A stretch of DNA of 64,000 nucleotides from contig JAGXKW010000008.1 of the NCBI GenBank assembly GCA_018334995.1, positions 1 to 64,000 on the forward strand, read 5' to 3'. How positions within the stretch are numbered: the first letter of the stretch is position 1; each line of letters opens with the position of its first letter. This document shows, in pieces, positions 46,522-56,900 of this stretch. Source of the DNA: Wenzhouxiangellaceae bacterium. Its GTDB lineage: Bacteria > Pseudomonadota > Gammaproteobacteria > Xanthomonadales > Wenzhouxiangellaceae. A program made the translations under genes and the position numbers. The notes beneath the pieces are model-generated. The model did no database searches. It worked only from the letters and a program-made list of their open reading frames with translations, and had not been told where the DNA came from.

Positions 46522-48603
46522 ATGACTTCGAAGCCAGACCACACCAGCGCCGCCAGACGGATCGACGAACTCAACGGCGTCGGGCCTGCGCTGGCGTCGA
46601 AATTCAAGGCGCTGGGCATCACGGGCGAAACAGGCCTGCTGCTGCACCGCCCGCTGCGCTACGAGGACCGCACCCAAATCATTCCGATCAACCGGGTGCG
46701 GCCGGCGGCCACCGCCCAGGTACAAGGCCGCGTGACCCACCAGGAGATCCGCAAGGGCCGGCGGCGCAGCCTGCTGGTGGTGCTCGAGGACGACCATGGC
46801 CAGCTGGTGCTGCGCTTCTTCAACTTCTACCCCAGCCAGCGGCGCCAGTTCGCGGTCGGCAACCGGCTGCGCTGCTTCGGCGAGGTGCGCTTCGGCCCGG
46901 AGGGCTTCGAGATGGCCCATCCGCAGTGCCGGATCGTACGCGAAGGCGCCGAACCGCCGCTGCCCGACCATTTGAGTCCGGTCTATCCGACCACCGCAGG
47001 ACTGGGCCAGCAGCGCCTGGCGGCCATGGTGCTGGATACGGTGCAGCGCGCCCTAGACGGCCGCATGGCCCTGGACGACGTGCTCGATGCCCCGCTGGAC
47101 CTGCCCGACCTGAGATCGGCGCTCGCCATCATCCACCGGCCGGGGCCGCAAACCGACCTCGACGCCCTGATCGAGGGCGAACATCCGGCCGTGCAGCGCC
47201 TGGCGCTGGAAGAACTGGCCGCCCACCACCTTGCGCTGGCGCGGCTGAACCGGGCCCGCGCCCGTCAGCACGCCGAAGCGCTGGAAGACGACCGCGGCCT
47301 GGTCGATCGCATGCTGGCCGCATTTCCGTTCGAACCGACCGGTGCGCAGCAGCGCGTGATGGGCGAGATCGGTGGCGACCTGGCCGGCACGCGGCCGATG
47401 CGCCGGCTGCTGCAGGGCGACGTGGGTTCTGGCAAAACGCTGGTCGCAGCGGCCGCGGCGGCCCAGGCCATCGGTGCGGGTGCCCAGGTCGCGATCATCG
47501 CGCCGACCGAGATCCTGGCCGAGCAGCATTTGCGCAACTTCCGCGAATGGTTCGAGCCGCTGGGGATCGAGCCGGTCTGGCTGGCCGGCAAGGTGACGGG
47601 GAAAAAACGCAGCAAAGCGCTGCAACAACTCGCCGCCGGCGCGCCGCTGGCGATCGGCACCCACGCGCTGTTCCAGGAGGGCGTGGAGTTCGATCGCCTG
47701 CGGTTGGTGATCGTCGACGAACAGCACCGCTTCGGCGTAGACCAGCGTCTTGCGCTGGCCGCCAAGGGAAGCGACAACGACACGCAGCGCATCCCGCACC
47801 AGCTGGTGATGACCGCAACGCCCATCCCGCGCACGCTGGCGATGACCGCCTACGCCGGGCTGGAAGTCTCGGTCATCGACGAACTGCCGCCGGGGCGCAA
47901 GCCTGTGACCACCGCGGTAATCGACGGCGAACGCCGGCCCGAGGTCATCGAGCGCATCCGCGTCGCACTCGCCGACGGCCGCCAGGCCTACTGGGTCTGT
48001 CCGCTGATCGAGGAATCCGACGTGCTCGAGGCCGAAGCAGCCGAAACCACCGCCGCCGAGCTCGAGCGGCAACTGCCCGATTTCCGCGTCGGCCTGGTCC
48101 ACGGCCGGATGAAGGCGGCCGGCAAGCAGGCGACGATGGATGCGTTCAAGGCCGGCGAAATCCGGCTGCTGGTCGCGACCACCGTGATCGAAGTCGGCGT
48201 GGACGTGCCCAACGCCAGCCTGATGATCATCGAGAACGCCGAACGGCTGGGGCTGTCGCAGCTGCACCAGCTGCGCGGGCGGGTCGGCAGAGGCAGCGAC
48301 AAGTCGGCCTGCCTGCTGATGTACAAGGCACCGGTGGGCGAACTGGCGCGCGCCCGGCTCAAGGTCATGCGCGAGACCACCGACGGCTTCCGCATCGCCG
48401 AGCGCGACCTGGAACTGCGCGGGCCGGGCGAGGTCCTGGGCACGCGCCAGACCGGCATGCTGCGCTTCCGCATCGCCGACCTGGCGCGCGACACGGAGCT
48501 GGTCAGCCAGGTCCCGCCCCTGGTCAAGAATCTGACCCACGCGCAGGCCGACGTGCTGATCGAGCGCTGGATCGGCGACGCGAGTCAGTTCGCCGACGTT
48601 TGA
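46522..48603 (+). CDS. recG: ATP-dependent DNA helicase RecG
   Basis: MTSKPDHTSAARRIDELNGVGPALASKFKALGI; RLLQGDVGSGKT, DEQHRFG, TATPIPRTLAMT, QLRGRVGRG. Confidence 0.96.
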   Translation: MTSKPDHTSAARRIDELNGVGPALASKFKALGITGETGLLLHRPLRYEDRTQIIPINRVRPAATAQVQGRVTHQEIRKGRRRSLLVVLEDDHGQLVLRFFNFYPSQRRQFAVGNRLRCFGEVRFGPEGFEMAHPQCRIVREGAEPPLPDHLSPVYPTTAGLGQQRLAAMVLDTVQRALDGRMALDDVLDAPLDLPDLRSALAIIHRPGPQTDLDALIEGEHPAVQRLALEELAAHHLALARLNRARARQHAEALEDDRGLVDRMLAAFPFEPTGAQQRVMGEIGGDLAGTRPMRRLLQGDVGSGKTLVAAAAAAQAIGAGAQVAIIAPTEILAEQHLRNFREWFEPLGIEPVWLAGKVTGKKRSKALQQLAAGAPLAIGTHALFQEGVEFDRLRLVIVDEQHRFGVDQRLALAAKGSDNDTQRIPHQLVMTATPIPRTLAMTAYAGLEVSVIDELPPGRKPVTTAVIDGERRPEVIERIRVALADGRQAYWVCPLIEESDVLEAEAAETTAAELERQLPDFRVGLVHGRMKAAGKQATMDAFKAGEIRLLVATTVIEVGVDVPNASLMIIENAERLGLSQLHQLRGRVGRGSDKSACLLMYKAPVGELARARLKVMRETTDGFRIAERDLELRGPGEVLGTRQTGMLRFRIADLARDTELVSQVPPLVKNLTHAQADVLIERWIGDASQFADV

Positions 48604-48622
48604 AACCCAGGAAACGCAACGC

Positions 48623-50395
48623 TCAGCCGCGCACGTAGCTGCCCGGCGCCGGCTCGATCTGCGGCAGCACGCCGCCGCCGGGCTCGCGCGCCGGCACGCG
48701 AGGGCCGGCGTATTGCGTCACCCAGTCGTTCCAGTGGCCCCACCACGAACCTTCGTGATAGTCGGCGTCTGCTATCCATTCGCCGGGGTCCTCGGGCAGT
48801 TCGTCGTTGGTCCAGTAGCCGTACTTGTCGGCCGCCGGCGGATTGATGACCCCGGCGATGTGGCCGGAGCCGGCCAGCATGAACGTTACCTCGCCCGAAT
48901 AGATCTGGGTGGCCTTGTACACCGAGGTATACGGGGCGATGTGGTCTTCGCGTGCGGACTGGATGTAGACCGGCAGATCGATGGTTGAAAGATCGATGGG
49001 CACGCCGTCCATTTCCACCCCGCCGGGCTCGACGAGCTTGTTGTTCAGGTACAGCTCGCGCAGGTACCAGTTGTGCATGGCCTCCGGCAGGCGCGTGTAG
49101 TCGGAATTCCAGTACAGCAGATCGAATTCGGGCGGCTTGCGTCCGAGCAGGTAGTTATTGATGACGAAGGTCCACAACAGGTCGTTCGCCCGCAGCATGT
49201 TGAAGGTCATCGCCATGGCCTCGCCGTCGAGGTAGCCGAGCTTCTTCATGCGTTTTTCCAGGCTCTTGAGCTGCTTGTCGTCGATGAATACGCGCAGGTC
49301 GCCGGCCTCTTCGAAATCCACCTGCGCGGTGAAGAACGTCGCCGAGGCGATCCGGTCTTCGCCCATGGCCTTCATCCAGGCCAGCGTGGCCGCCAGCAAC
49401 GTGCCGCCGATGCAGTAGCCGATCGCGTTGACCTGGTACTGGCCGGTCGCCTCCTCGATCGCGGTCAGCGCCTCGAGAATGCCCTGGTGCATGTAGTCGT
49501 CGAATTCCTTGTAGCGAAACTTCTCGTCGGGGTTGACCCAAGAGATCACGAACACGGTATGCCCGCGCTCCACGGCCCAGCGGATGAACGAGTTCTTCGG
49601 CTGCAGGTCGAGAATGTAGAACTTGTTGATCCACGGCGGCACGATCAGCAGCGGTGTCTCGTGCACGGTCTTGGTGCGCGGCGCATACTGGATCAACTGC
49701 ATCATTTCGTTTTCGTACACCACCGCCCCTTCGGTGGTCGCGATGTTGCCCCCGACTTCGAAGGCGGCCTTGTTGGTCATCGAGATCAGCAACTGACCGT
49801 CGCCCTTCTCGAGATCCTCGAGCAGCATGCGGTAGCCACGCAACAGGTTCAGGCCCTTCTCGCGACGCGTGGTTTCCAGCACTTCGGGGTTGGTCAGCAC
49901 GTAATTCGACGGCGAAAGCGCGTCGGCGAACTGGCGGGTGTAGAACCGGATTCGGGCGCGATCGTCGGCGTCGAGCTCGCGCATGCGCGCGGCGTTGGCC
50001 AGCATCCAGTCGGAGGTCGTCAGATAGACCTGCTTGAGCAGGTCGAAGATCAGGCGCTCGCTCCAGGCCTCGGAGCGGAAGCGGCGATCGCCGCGCGGCA
50101 CCTCGGCGGCCGGGTCGGTGTCCTTGCCCAAGGCGCGAAAACCGAGATACTTGAGCAGACCGAAATAACGCCGGGTCAGATCCCACTGCGCCTGGACGAT
50201 GCGCTGCGGATGGCGCACCGTGTTCAGGGTGGCCTTCCACAGCGGACGCTTGAGATTGAGCGTATCGATCTCGGGCAGCTGCAGGTTGCGCGCCTGGCGC
50301 AGCAGTATGGCGCCGGAAAGCTGGGAGATCCGCGTCAGTTCACTACTCAGTTCGAGGGCGTCCTGTGAAAGCGAGGTCTGTTTTTGTTCAGTCAT
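48623..50395 (-). CDS. phaC: Class I poly(R)-hydroxyalkanoate synthase
   Basis: 590 aa; GYCIGGTLLAATLAWM lipase-like box, PPWINKFYILDL, GSGHIAGVINPP. Confidence 0.95.
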   Translation of the reverse strand: MTEQKQTSLSQDALELSSELTRISQLSGAILLRQARNLQLPEIDTLNLKRPLWKATLNTVRHPQRIVQAQWDLTRRYFGLLKYLGFRALGKDTDPAAEVPRGDRRFRSEAWSERLIFDLLKQVYLTTSDWMLANAARMRELDADDRARIRFYTRQFADALSPSNYVLTNPEVLETTRREKGLNLLRGYRMLLEDLEKGDGQLLISMTNKAAFEVGGNIATTEGAVVYENEMMQLIQYAPRTKTVHETPLLIVPPWINKFYILDLQPKNSFIRWAVERGHTVFVISWVNPDEKFRYKEFDDYMHQGILEALTAIEEATGQYQVNAIGYCIGGTLLAATLAWMKAMGEDRIASATFFTAQVDFEEAGDLRVFIDDKQLKSLEKRMKKLGYLDGEAMAMTFNMLRANDLLWTFVINNYLLGRKPPEFDLLYWNSDYTRLPEAMHNWYLRELYLNNKLVEPGGVEMDGVPIDLSTIDLPVYIQSAREDHIAPYTSVYKATQIYSGEVTFMLAGSGHIAGVINPPAADKYGYWTNDELPEDPGEWIADADYHEGSWWGHWNDWVTQYAGPRVPAREPGGGVLPQIEPAPGSYVRG

Positions 50396-50428
50396 TCGTG
50401 AACCTCCCGGAGGTCGGGTTGCTGGAAA

Positions 50429-51184
50429 CTAGAGCCGAAGCGCGCCGTCGATCGCGAAATCCCGGCCGCTGACGTAGTCGTTTTCGAAAATGAACCGGGC
50501 CGTGGTCGCGATCTCGGACGGTTCGCCAAGGCGCCCGAGCGGCACGTTCTTCGTGATGCGTTCGAGCGCCTTTTCCGGCATGGCCGCCACCAGCTCGGTG
50601 GCCATGAACCCGGGTGAAATCGAAGCGACCCGGATACTGTCGCGCGCCAGTTCCTTCGCCCAGGACACGGTCATCGCCGCCACCCCGGCCTTGGCCGCGG
50701 CGTAGTTGGACTGGCCGAAGTTGCCGGCCCTGGAAATGCTGGAAATGTTGATGATCACGCCTTCGCCGCCGCGTCCGGCCATGCGCCCGGCCGCCTCGCG
50801 GCCGCACAGAAAGACGCCGGTAAGGTTGACGTCGACGACGCTCTTCCAGGCGTCCAGCGACATCCGGTCGACCACCTGGCCCTCGCGCGCCTTGACCAGC
50901 AGCGCATCGCGCGTGATGCCGGCGTTGTTGATCAGCCCGTCAACCGGCCCGATGGCCCGCTCCAGCGTATCGAACGCGGCTTCCACCGCCTGCTCGTCGG
51001 ACACGTCGGCGACGGCCGTGGCGTGGCCGCTGCCTTGAAGTCCCTCGGCGGCTTCGGCCAGGGCGTCCCCGTCCATATCGATCAGGCCGATGCGCGCGCC
51101 AGCTTCGGCCAGCTCGACGGCCATGGCCAGCCCGAGCCCGCGTGCGGCTCCGGTGATGATGATGTGCTTGTCGAAAAGATTCAT
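50429..51184 (-). CDS. 3-oxoacyl-ACP/acetoacetyl-CoA reductase, SDR family (FabG/PhaB-like)
   Basis: 251 aa; IITGAARGLGLAMA, NNAGITRD, SNYAAAKAGVAAMT; within the pha cluster. Confidence 0.92.
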   Translation of the reverse strand: MNLFDKHIIITGAARGLGLAMAVELAEAGARIGLIDMDGDALAEAAEGLQGSGHATAVADVSDEQAVEAAFDTLERAIGPVDGLINNAGITRDALLVKAREGQVVDRMSLDAWKSVVDVNLTGVFLCGREAAGRMAGRGGEGVIINISSISRAGNFGQSNYAAAKAGVAAMTVSWAKELARDSIRVASISPGFMATELVAAMPEKALERITKNVPLGRLGEPSEIATTARFIFENDYVSGRDFAIDGALRL

Positions 51185-51208
51185 GCGGGTGCCCCGATTT
51201 TTTGATTG

Positions 51209-51236
51209 TTGGTTATTGGTTGTTGGTTGTTGGTCA
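51209..51236. repeat. Heptamer tandem repeat TTGGTTA TTGGTTG TTGGTTG TTGGTCA upstream of the fabG-like gene
   Basis: Read directly. Confidence 0.85.
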
Positions 51237-51273
51237 TGGATTATCGACCATGATGCGGAACGGCTTCAGTGCC

Positions 51274-51759
51274 TCAGGTGTCTTCTTCGGGCTCGTTGCG
51301 CGCAAGCGGCGGCTTCAGGGCATCGGTCCAGAGCGCGAACATGCGCTCCTGCAGCTTGCGATAGGGTTCCATGGAGGCCGCGCCCAGGCCATCCAGTCCG
51401 GTTTTGCCCAGCGTCTCGGCAAAGGCCTTTTCCAGCGGCTGCTGCTGCGACTGGAGATGCATCATCACGCGTTCGAGATACTCGCGCGCCATGTCGCGCA
51501 TCGGATTGGAATTGACCCGGATCATGGCTTCGAGGAATTCGTCGCTGAGCACCGGGCGGCCGAGCATTTCCTGGTCGGCGACGATCTGCAGCAGCACCTG
51601 CCGCGTCACATCGGTGCCGGTCTTCGCCTCGACGACCTGGACCGAGTCGCCGCCGCCGATCATGTCGCGCACGTCCTCCAGGTTGATCGCCTGGCTGGTC
51701 TCGGTATCGTACAGGCGCCGATTGGCGTATTTCTTGATGATTCGCTTGGCGCGGGACAT
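51274..51759 (-). CDS. phaR: Polyhydroxyalkanoate synthesis regulator PhaR
   Basis: 161 aa; RIIKKYANRRLYDTETSQAINLEDVRDMI. Confidence 0.95.
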   Translation of the reverse strand: MSRAKRIIKKYANRRLYDTETSQAINLEDVRDMIGGGDSVQVVEAKTGTDVTRQVLLQIVADQEMLGRPVLSDEFLEAMIRVNSNPMRDMAREYLERVMMHLQSQQQPLEKAFAETLGKTGLDGLGAASMEPYRKLQERMFALWTDALKPPLARNEPEEDT

Positions 51760-51924
51760 GGCTGTTTTCCGATCGGTGTGCGGGCAACGACTGTTGCCGA
51801 TGGCGTCAGTCTAACGGCAGGGTGGCCGGCCGGCGCGCTGGATCCATGGCCACGTGCTGGCCGTGCGGCAAAACCGGGCCGCCCGCCTGGGGCGGCCCGT
51901 ACAAGGGCATGAAACCAAGCTGGA

Positions 51925-52296
51925 TCAGGCGCTCTTGCCGGAAGTCTTGCCTTTCGACTTCGGCTGATTCTGCGGGGCGGCAACGAAGCTGGAAAAATCC
52001 AGGTTCTTGGCGAAATCCTGGCCCAGTTCGGCCAGTTTCTCGCGCGATTCGTTGCCGATCTCGGTGAGCGTCTCGAACTGCTGATTCATCTCTTCGGCAT
52101 ATTCCTTGAACGCGGTCGACTGCTTGGCGAAGAAATCGGCCGGGTCACTCAGGTCCTCGAGGCTGGAAAAGCGCTTCTTGTTGAGTTCCATCATCTTTTC
52201 GACCGAAGCGAGATTGGCCCGCGTGGTCTTGTCGATGGCCTCCATGAAGATTTCCTGGGCCTTCTTGATGTCTTCGAATGCGGTCTGGTTGGTCAT
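51925..52296 (-). CDS. Phasin family protein
   Basis: MTNQTAFEDIKKAQEIFMEAIDKTTRANLASVEKMMELNKKRFSSLEDL...; start chosen inside the ORF reaching 52416. Confidence 0.88.
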   Translation of the reverse strand: MTNQTAFEDIKKAQEIFMEAIDKTTRANLASVEKMMELNKKRFSSLEDLSDPADFFAKQSTAFKEYAEEMNQQFETLTEIGNESREKLAELGQDFAKNLDFSSFVAAPQNQPKSKGKTSGKSA

Positions 52297-52348
52297 GTTG
52301 GTTGCCTCCGTGGCAGTTTTTCGGTCCGGGGATGCGCAATCGATTTGA

Positions 52349-52392
52349 TTGTGCGCTGCACAAATCCTATCACAGGTTTTTGTGCAGTGCAA
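52349..52392. promoter_or_regulatory. Pair of predicted PhaR operators upstream of phasin
   Basis: TTGTGCGCTGCACAA (52349-52363) and TTGTGCAGTGCAA (52380-52392), 31 bp apart; TGC/GCA-rich as known PhaR sites. Confidence 0.6.
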
Positions 52393-52412
52393 TAAAGGCG
52401 TATCGGAAGAGG

Positions 52413-53891
52413 TCAAAAGGTCGACAGGCCGGTGAATTCCATGAACCGGTAGCGCCAGTACCGAAACCAGCCTTCCTTCGCGAATGCCGGGTACGGCCGA
52501 CTGTAGGTCTCGCCGGGCCGATTGTTCCAGCGCCGGTCGAAATAGGCGTCGAAGTCGGCAACCACTTCGGCGTCGGCGTGCGCGACGACCCGCACATTGG
52601 TCTCCAGGTTGAGATCATCGAGGTTGCGGCGGGTGAAGTTGGCCGAGCCGGCGATCAATTCGGCCCGGCCGTTTGCGTAATGAATCGCGACGGCCTTGTC
52701 GTGGCACTGCTCGCCGGTCGTATTGCACCAGCGCACGCGGACGCCGGCATCGGTCAGTTCGGCGGCGACCGAACGATTGGGAATGCCGCTCTTCTCGCGG
52801 CCGAACGCGCCTTCGTTCGGGTCCAGCACCACGCGGACCCGGGCGCCGCGAGCCTGCGCCGCGATCAGCGCCTCGATGGTCGACCGGTGCGACAGATAGA
52901 ACATCGCCAGGTCGATCCGGTCGCCCTGCCCTGCCCGCTCCAGCGATGCCAGCAGCGCATCGCGGATCGCGGCTTCGGTCAATACCTGGATGCGCGTACC
53001 GGCGGTGGAACCGTGCTCGATCGGGCGCCGACCGACTTCCGGCCAATCAAGCCCCGGCGCCGAGAACTCAGCCACCGCGGCTTCGGTGGCCAGAAGGTCG
53101 AGCGCCGCGGGGCCGGAGAACTCGATTGCAATGTTGCTATGAGCGCTGGACGCGTCGTGGGCATTGCCCGAGGTCACCATGCCGGTCCAGCCGGCAGCGC
53201 TGTCGACGACCAGGGTCTTGCGGTGGTTGGCCTTGAAATTGAGCAGTTCCAGCACGCTTCGCATGCTGACCTGCTGATCGCCCACCGGATTGGGCAGCCA
53301 GCCGCCGTCGTCGGCGCGGCCGAACCATTGGCAGCAAAGTCGCCAGATCCCGGACCAGGCCGGATTGGAAGCGCGCAGCTTCTTCAGTTCGGTGATCACG
53401 ACTTCCACGCCTCCGTTCCGAAGCCGATCGAACAGTTCCAGGTCCAGGCTGCCGTAGAAGTGGTTGATCGGATCGGTGATCAGGATTGCACGCAGCTCCG
53501 GCGCCTCGCGCTTGCGCCGGATCAGCGCGTCGGTCACCTCGGCCGAAAGTGGCCGCATGTCGGGGCCATCCGGGTTGCCGGCGAAATGGTTGAACAGGAA
53601 CATGTCGATCACGATCACGCGCTCGGCCTGATCGATCAGTTCGAGCACGCGATCGAAAATGCGCTGTTCGATCTGTCGCCGGCCGCGGGCATCCACCCAC
53701 GAATAATCGGCCAGAAACCTGAGGCCATCGACGGAGCGCAGCGGCATTTCCGCGCTCAGGCCCTCGGGCAGCGGCTTGTAGTTGTGCCAGACCGCCATCG
53801 CGATCCAGGCCAGCAAGAGAAGCGCTGCCGCGATCCGGACGCGGCGCCAGGCCCGCGTTTTGGGCGAGCGAAAGATCGGCTTGCTACTCAT
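52413..53891 (-). CDS. Phospholipase D-like domain protein
   Basis: 492 aa; two HxK motifs NHRKTLVVDS and CHDKAVAIHYANGRAELIAGSANFTRRNLDD; N-terminal TM. Confidence 0.88.
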   Translation of the reverse strand: MSSKPIFRSPKTRAWRRVRIAAALLLLAWIAMAVWHNYKPLPEGLSAEMPLRSVDGLRFLADYSWVDARGRRQIEQRIFDRVLELIDQAERVIVIDMFLFNHFAGNPDGPDMRPLSAEVTDALIRRKREAPELRAILITDPINHFYGSLDLELFDRLRNGGVEVVITELKKLRASNPAWSGIWRLCCQWFGRADDGGWLPNPVGDQQVSMRSVLELLNFKANHRKTLVVDSAAGWTGMVTSGNAHDASSAHSNIAIEFSGPAALDLLATEAAVAEFSAPGLDWPEVGRRPIEHGSTAGTRIQVLTEAAIRDALLASLERAGQGDRIDLAMFYLSHRSTIEALIAAQARGARVRVVLDPNEGAFGREKSGIPNRSVAAELTDAGVRVRWCNTTGEQCHDKAVAIHYANGRAELIAGSANFTRRNLDDLNLETNVRVVAHADAEVVADFDAYFDRRWNNRPGETYSRPYPAFAKEGWFRYWRYRFMEFTGLSTF

Positions 53892-53918
53892 GCGGGCAGT
53901 GTAGCCGCTACGGCAGGA

Positions 53919-56900
53919 TCAATCTTTCGACGGCCGCATCCACAACGCGTACAGGGCCGGGACGAACAGCAGCGTGATCGCGGTGCCGACGAGGACGCCA
54001 CCGATCAGCACATAGGCCAGCGGCCCCCAGAAGCTGTCCAGCGTCAGCGGCACGAACGCCAGCGCCGCCGCCATTGCGGTCAGCACCACCGGCCGCGCGC
54101 GCCGCACCGCCGCCTCGACGATGGCCTCGAACGGCGCCTGTCCGTCGGCCAGGTTGTCCGAGACCTGCTGGGTCAGGATCAGCGTGTTGCGCATCAGGAT
54201 GCCGGCCAGGCCGATCAGCCCGAGCAACGCGACGAAGCCGAACGGCTGGCCGAAGACGAGCAGCGCCAGCACCGCGCCGACCAGACCCAGCGGCGCGGTG
54301 GCCACGACCATGAACATGCCCGAGAACGAACGCATCTGCAGCATGATGAAGATCAGCATAAGCGCGACCATCAACGGCATCAGCTTCTGGATGGAGGCAT
54401 CGGCCTTGCCCGACTGTTCCATCGAACCGCCGATGTCGATTCGGTAACCGTCGGGCAAGGAAGCCCTGAGGTCGGCCATGTCCGCCCACAGCTCGTTGGT
54501 CACGTCGTTGGGCTGGGCGCCGGCGATGTCGGCCTGCAGGGCCACGAACGGCTGCCGGTTGTAGCGCCAGGTCACCGGTTCCTCGAAACGCATTTCCAGT
54601 TCGCCGAGCTGCGACAGCGAGACCTTGCGGCCGTCCTCGGTCTTGAGCTCCAGCCCCATCGGATCGATCGGCCCGGCTTCGCGGCGTCCGCGCACCATGA
54701 GCTGCACGGTGCGGATGTCCTGCCGGATCTCGGCGACCGCCAGCCCGTGGCTCTGGTATTCGAGCTGCTCGGCCACTTCGCGCGGCGTCAGGCCGATCAG
54801 CCGGAGGCGCTCGACGTCCATGTTCAGGAAGGCCGCCGGCGCGCGTTCGTCCCATTCAAGATGCGGATCGACGATGTTGGGGTGTCCGGCCATCAGGTCG
54901 CGCAACCGATAACCAAGCTCGCGCAGCTTCTGCTGATCCTCGCCGATGACGCGAAACTCGACCGGCCAGATCACCGGCGGACCGTACAGCAGCTGCGAGA
55001 CGCGAACGCGCGCCTCGGGAAACGCGCCGTCGTCGATCCGCCGCTGCACCGCCTGCATGACGCGGTCGCGCGCGTGCTCGTCGTCGGTGACCGCGACAAT
55101 CTTGGCGAACGCCGGATCCGGCTGTTCGGGGTTGGCCGAGATGAAAAAACGCGGCGCGCCGGCGCCGACGAAGGTCGAAAGCGAGCGCACCCCGTCCATG
55201 CCCTCGATCGCCGACTCGACCTTGCGCGCGGCGCGATCGGTCAGCCTGATCGAGGAACCCTGGGGCAGGAAAATGCTGACCAGCACCTCGGGCCGGTCGG
55301 AGCCGGGGAAGAACTGCTTGGCCACCGGTCCGGCCATGCCGGCCATGGCCAGCAGCAGCAGGCCCACCGTGGCGCTCACGACCACGACGCGCCGACGCAC
55401 GCACCATTCGATCAGCGAGCGCAGCCGCACATACAACGGGGTTCGGTAAGCCGCGCCCGCCTCCCGGTCATCGTGCTCGCCGTCGGAGGCTTCCGGCAGC
55501 AGCATCACGCCCAGGTACGGCGTAAAGGTCACCGCGACGATCCAGGAGATGAGCAGCGCGAAGGCCAGCACCCAGAAGATGTTGCCGGCGTACTCCCCGA
55601 CCCCCGACTGGGCGAAGCCGATCGGCACAAAGCCGGCTGCGGTCACCAGCGTGCCGAACAGCATGGGGGCCGCGGTCGCGCGCCAGGCAAAAGCGGCCGC
55701 GTCGACCCGCTTCAGGCCCGCTTCCATCTTGACCAGCATCATCTCGATGGCGATGATCGCGTCGTCGACCAGCAAGCCCAGCGCGATGATCAGCGCACCC
55801 AGCGTGATTCGGTCCAGGTTCATCCCGACCGCCTGCATCAGCAGAAACGTCAACCCCAGCGTCACCGGCACTGCGATCCCGACGATCAGGCCGGCGCGGA
55901 AACCGATGGCCAGGAAACTCACGCCCATGACCACGAGGACCGCGATCAGGAACTTGACCTGGAACAGGTTGACCGCCTGGGCGATCGCCTCGGCCTGGTT
56001 GGTCAACACTTCCAGCTCCATGCCCAGCGGCAGGCTGGCGCGCTCGCGCTCGACGAAGTCGGTCAGCCGGTCGCCCAGCTCCAGACCGTTGGTGCCCGGC
56101 GCCATGACCACGCCCAGCACCAGCGCGTCATCGCCGTCGGCCCGGATCATGAACGAGGGCGGTTCCTCGTAGCCGTGCCGCACCGTGGCAATGTCGCCCA
56201 GCCGCAACAGGCGATCGCCGGCGCGGATCGGGATGGCGCGCAGTTCATCGAGCTCCGAGACGTCGGTGTCGACCCGCAGATAGACGCGCGGGCCTGCGGT
56301 GTCGACCTGGCCCGACGGGGCCAGCGCATTGTGCGCTTCGATCGCGTCGAAGATCTGCTGCGGCGCGATGCCGAGGTTCACCAGCTCCGCGTTGTCGAAC
56401 TCGACGAACACCCGCTGCTCGCGCTCGCCCTGCAGCACGGCCTTCTGCACCCCTTCGACGCGCTTGAGCCGGTCGCGGATGTCCTCGGCGCGGCGCGTGA
56501 GGTCGCGCATGGGCATGCCCGGCGCGGTCAGCGCCATCAGGCTGAAGAAGACATCGGAAAAATCGTCGTTGACGTTCGGCCCGATCACGCCCTGCGGCAT
56601 GCGAGGCTGCTCGTCCCACATCCGCTTGCGCACTTCGTAGAACAGCTCGGGCAGCTTTTCCGACGGCGTATAGTCGTGAAACTCGACCTGCAGGTCGGCC
56701 CGGCCGGGCCGGATCGACGTTTCGATGCGGTAGAGGTTCTCGACCTCCTGGATCTTCTTTTCGAGCCGGTCGACGACCTGGTCTTCCATTTCCTGCACCG
56801 TGGCGCCCGGCCACTCGGCCGAGACCACCAGCACGCGGACGGTGAAAGACGGATCCTCGGCTCGACCCAGTGAAACAAATGCATACGCGCCGCCGAGCAC

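Noticed and set aside
46338-48638. 766-aa ORF overlapping recG in another frame
   Set aside because: Arg/Pro/Gly-rich shadow frame; recG motifs are in the 46369 frame
52278-56873. 1531-aa plus-strand ORF opposite the PLD and RND permease genes
   Set aside because: Antisense of two clearly coding genes in high-GC DNA; His/Arg/Gln-rich composition and no recognisable domain
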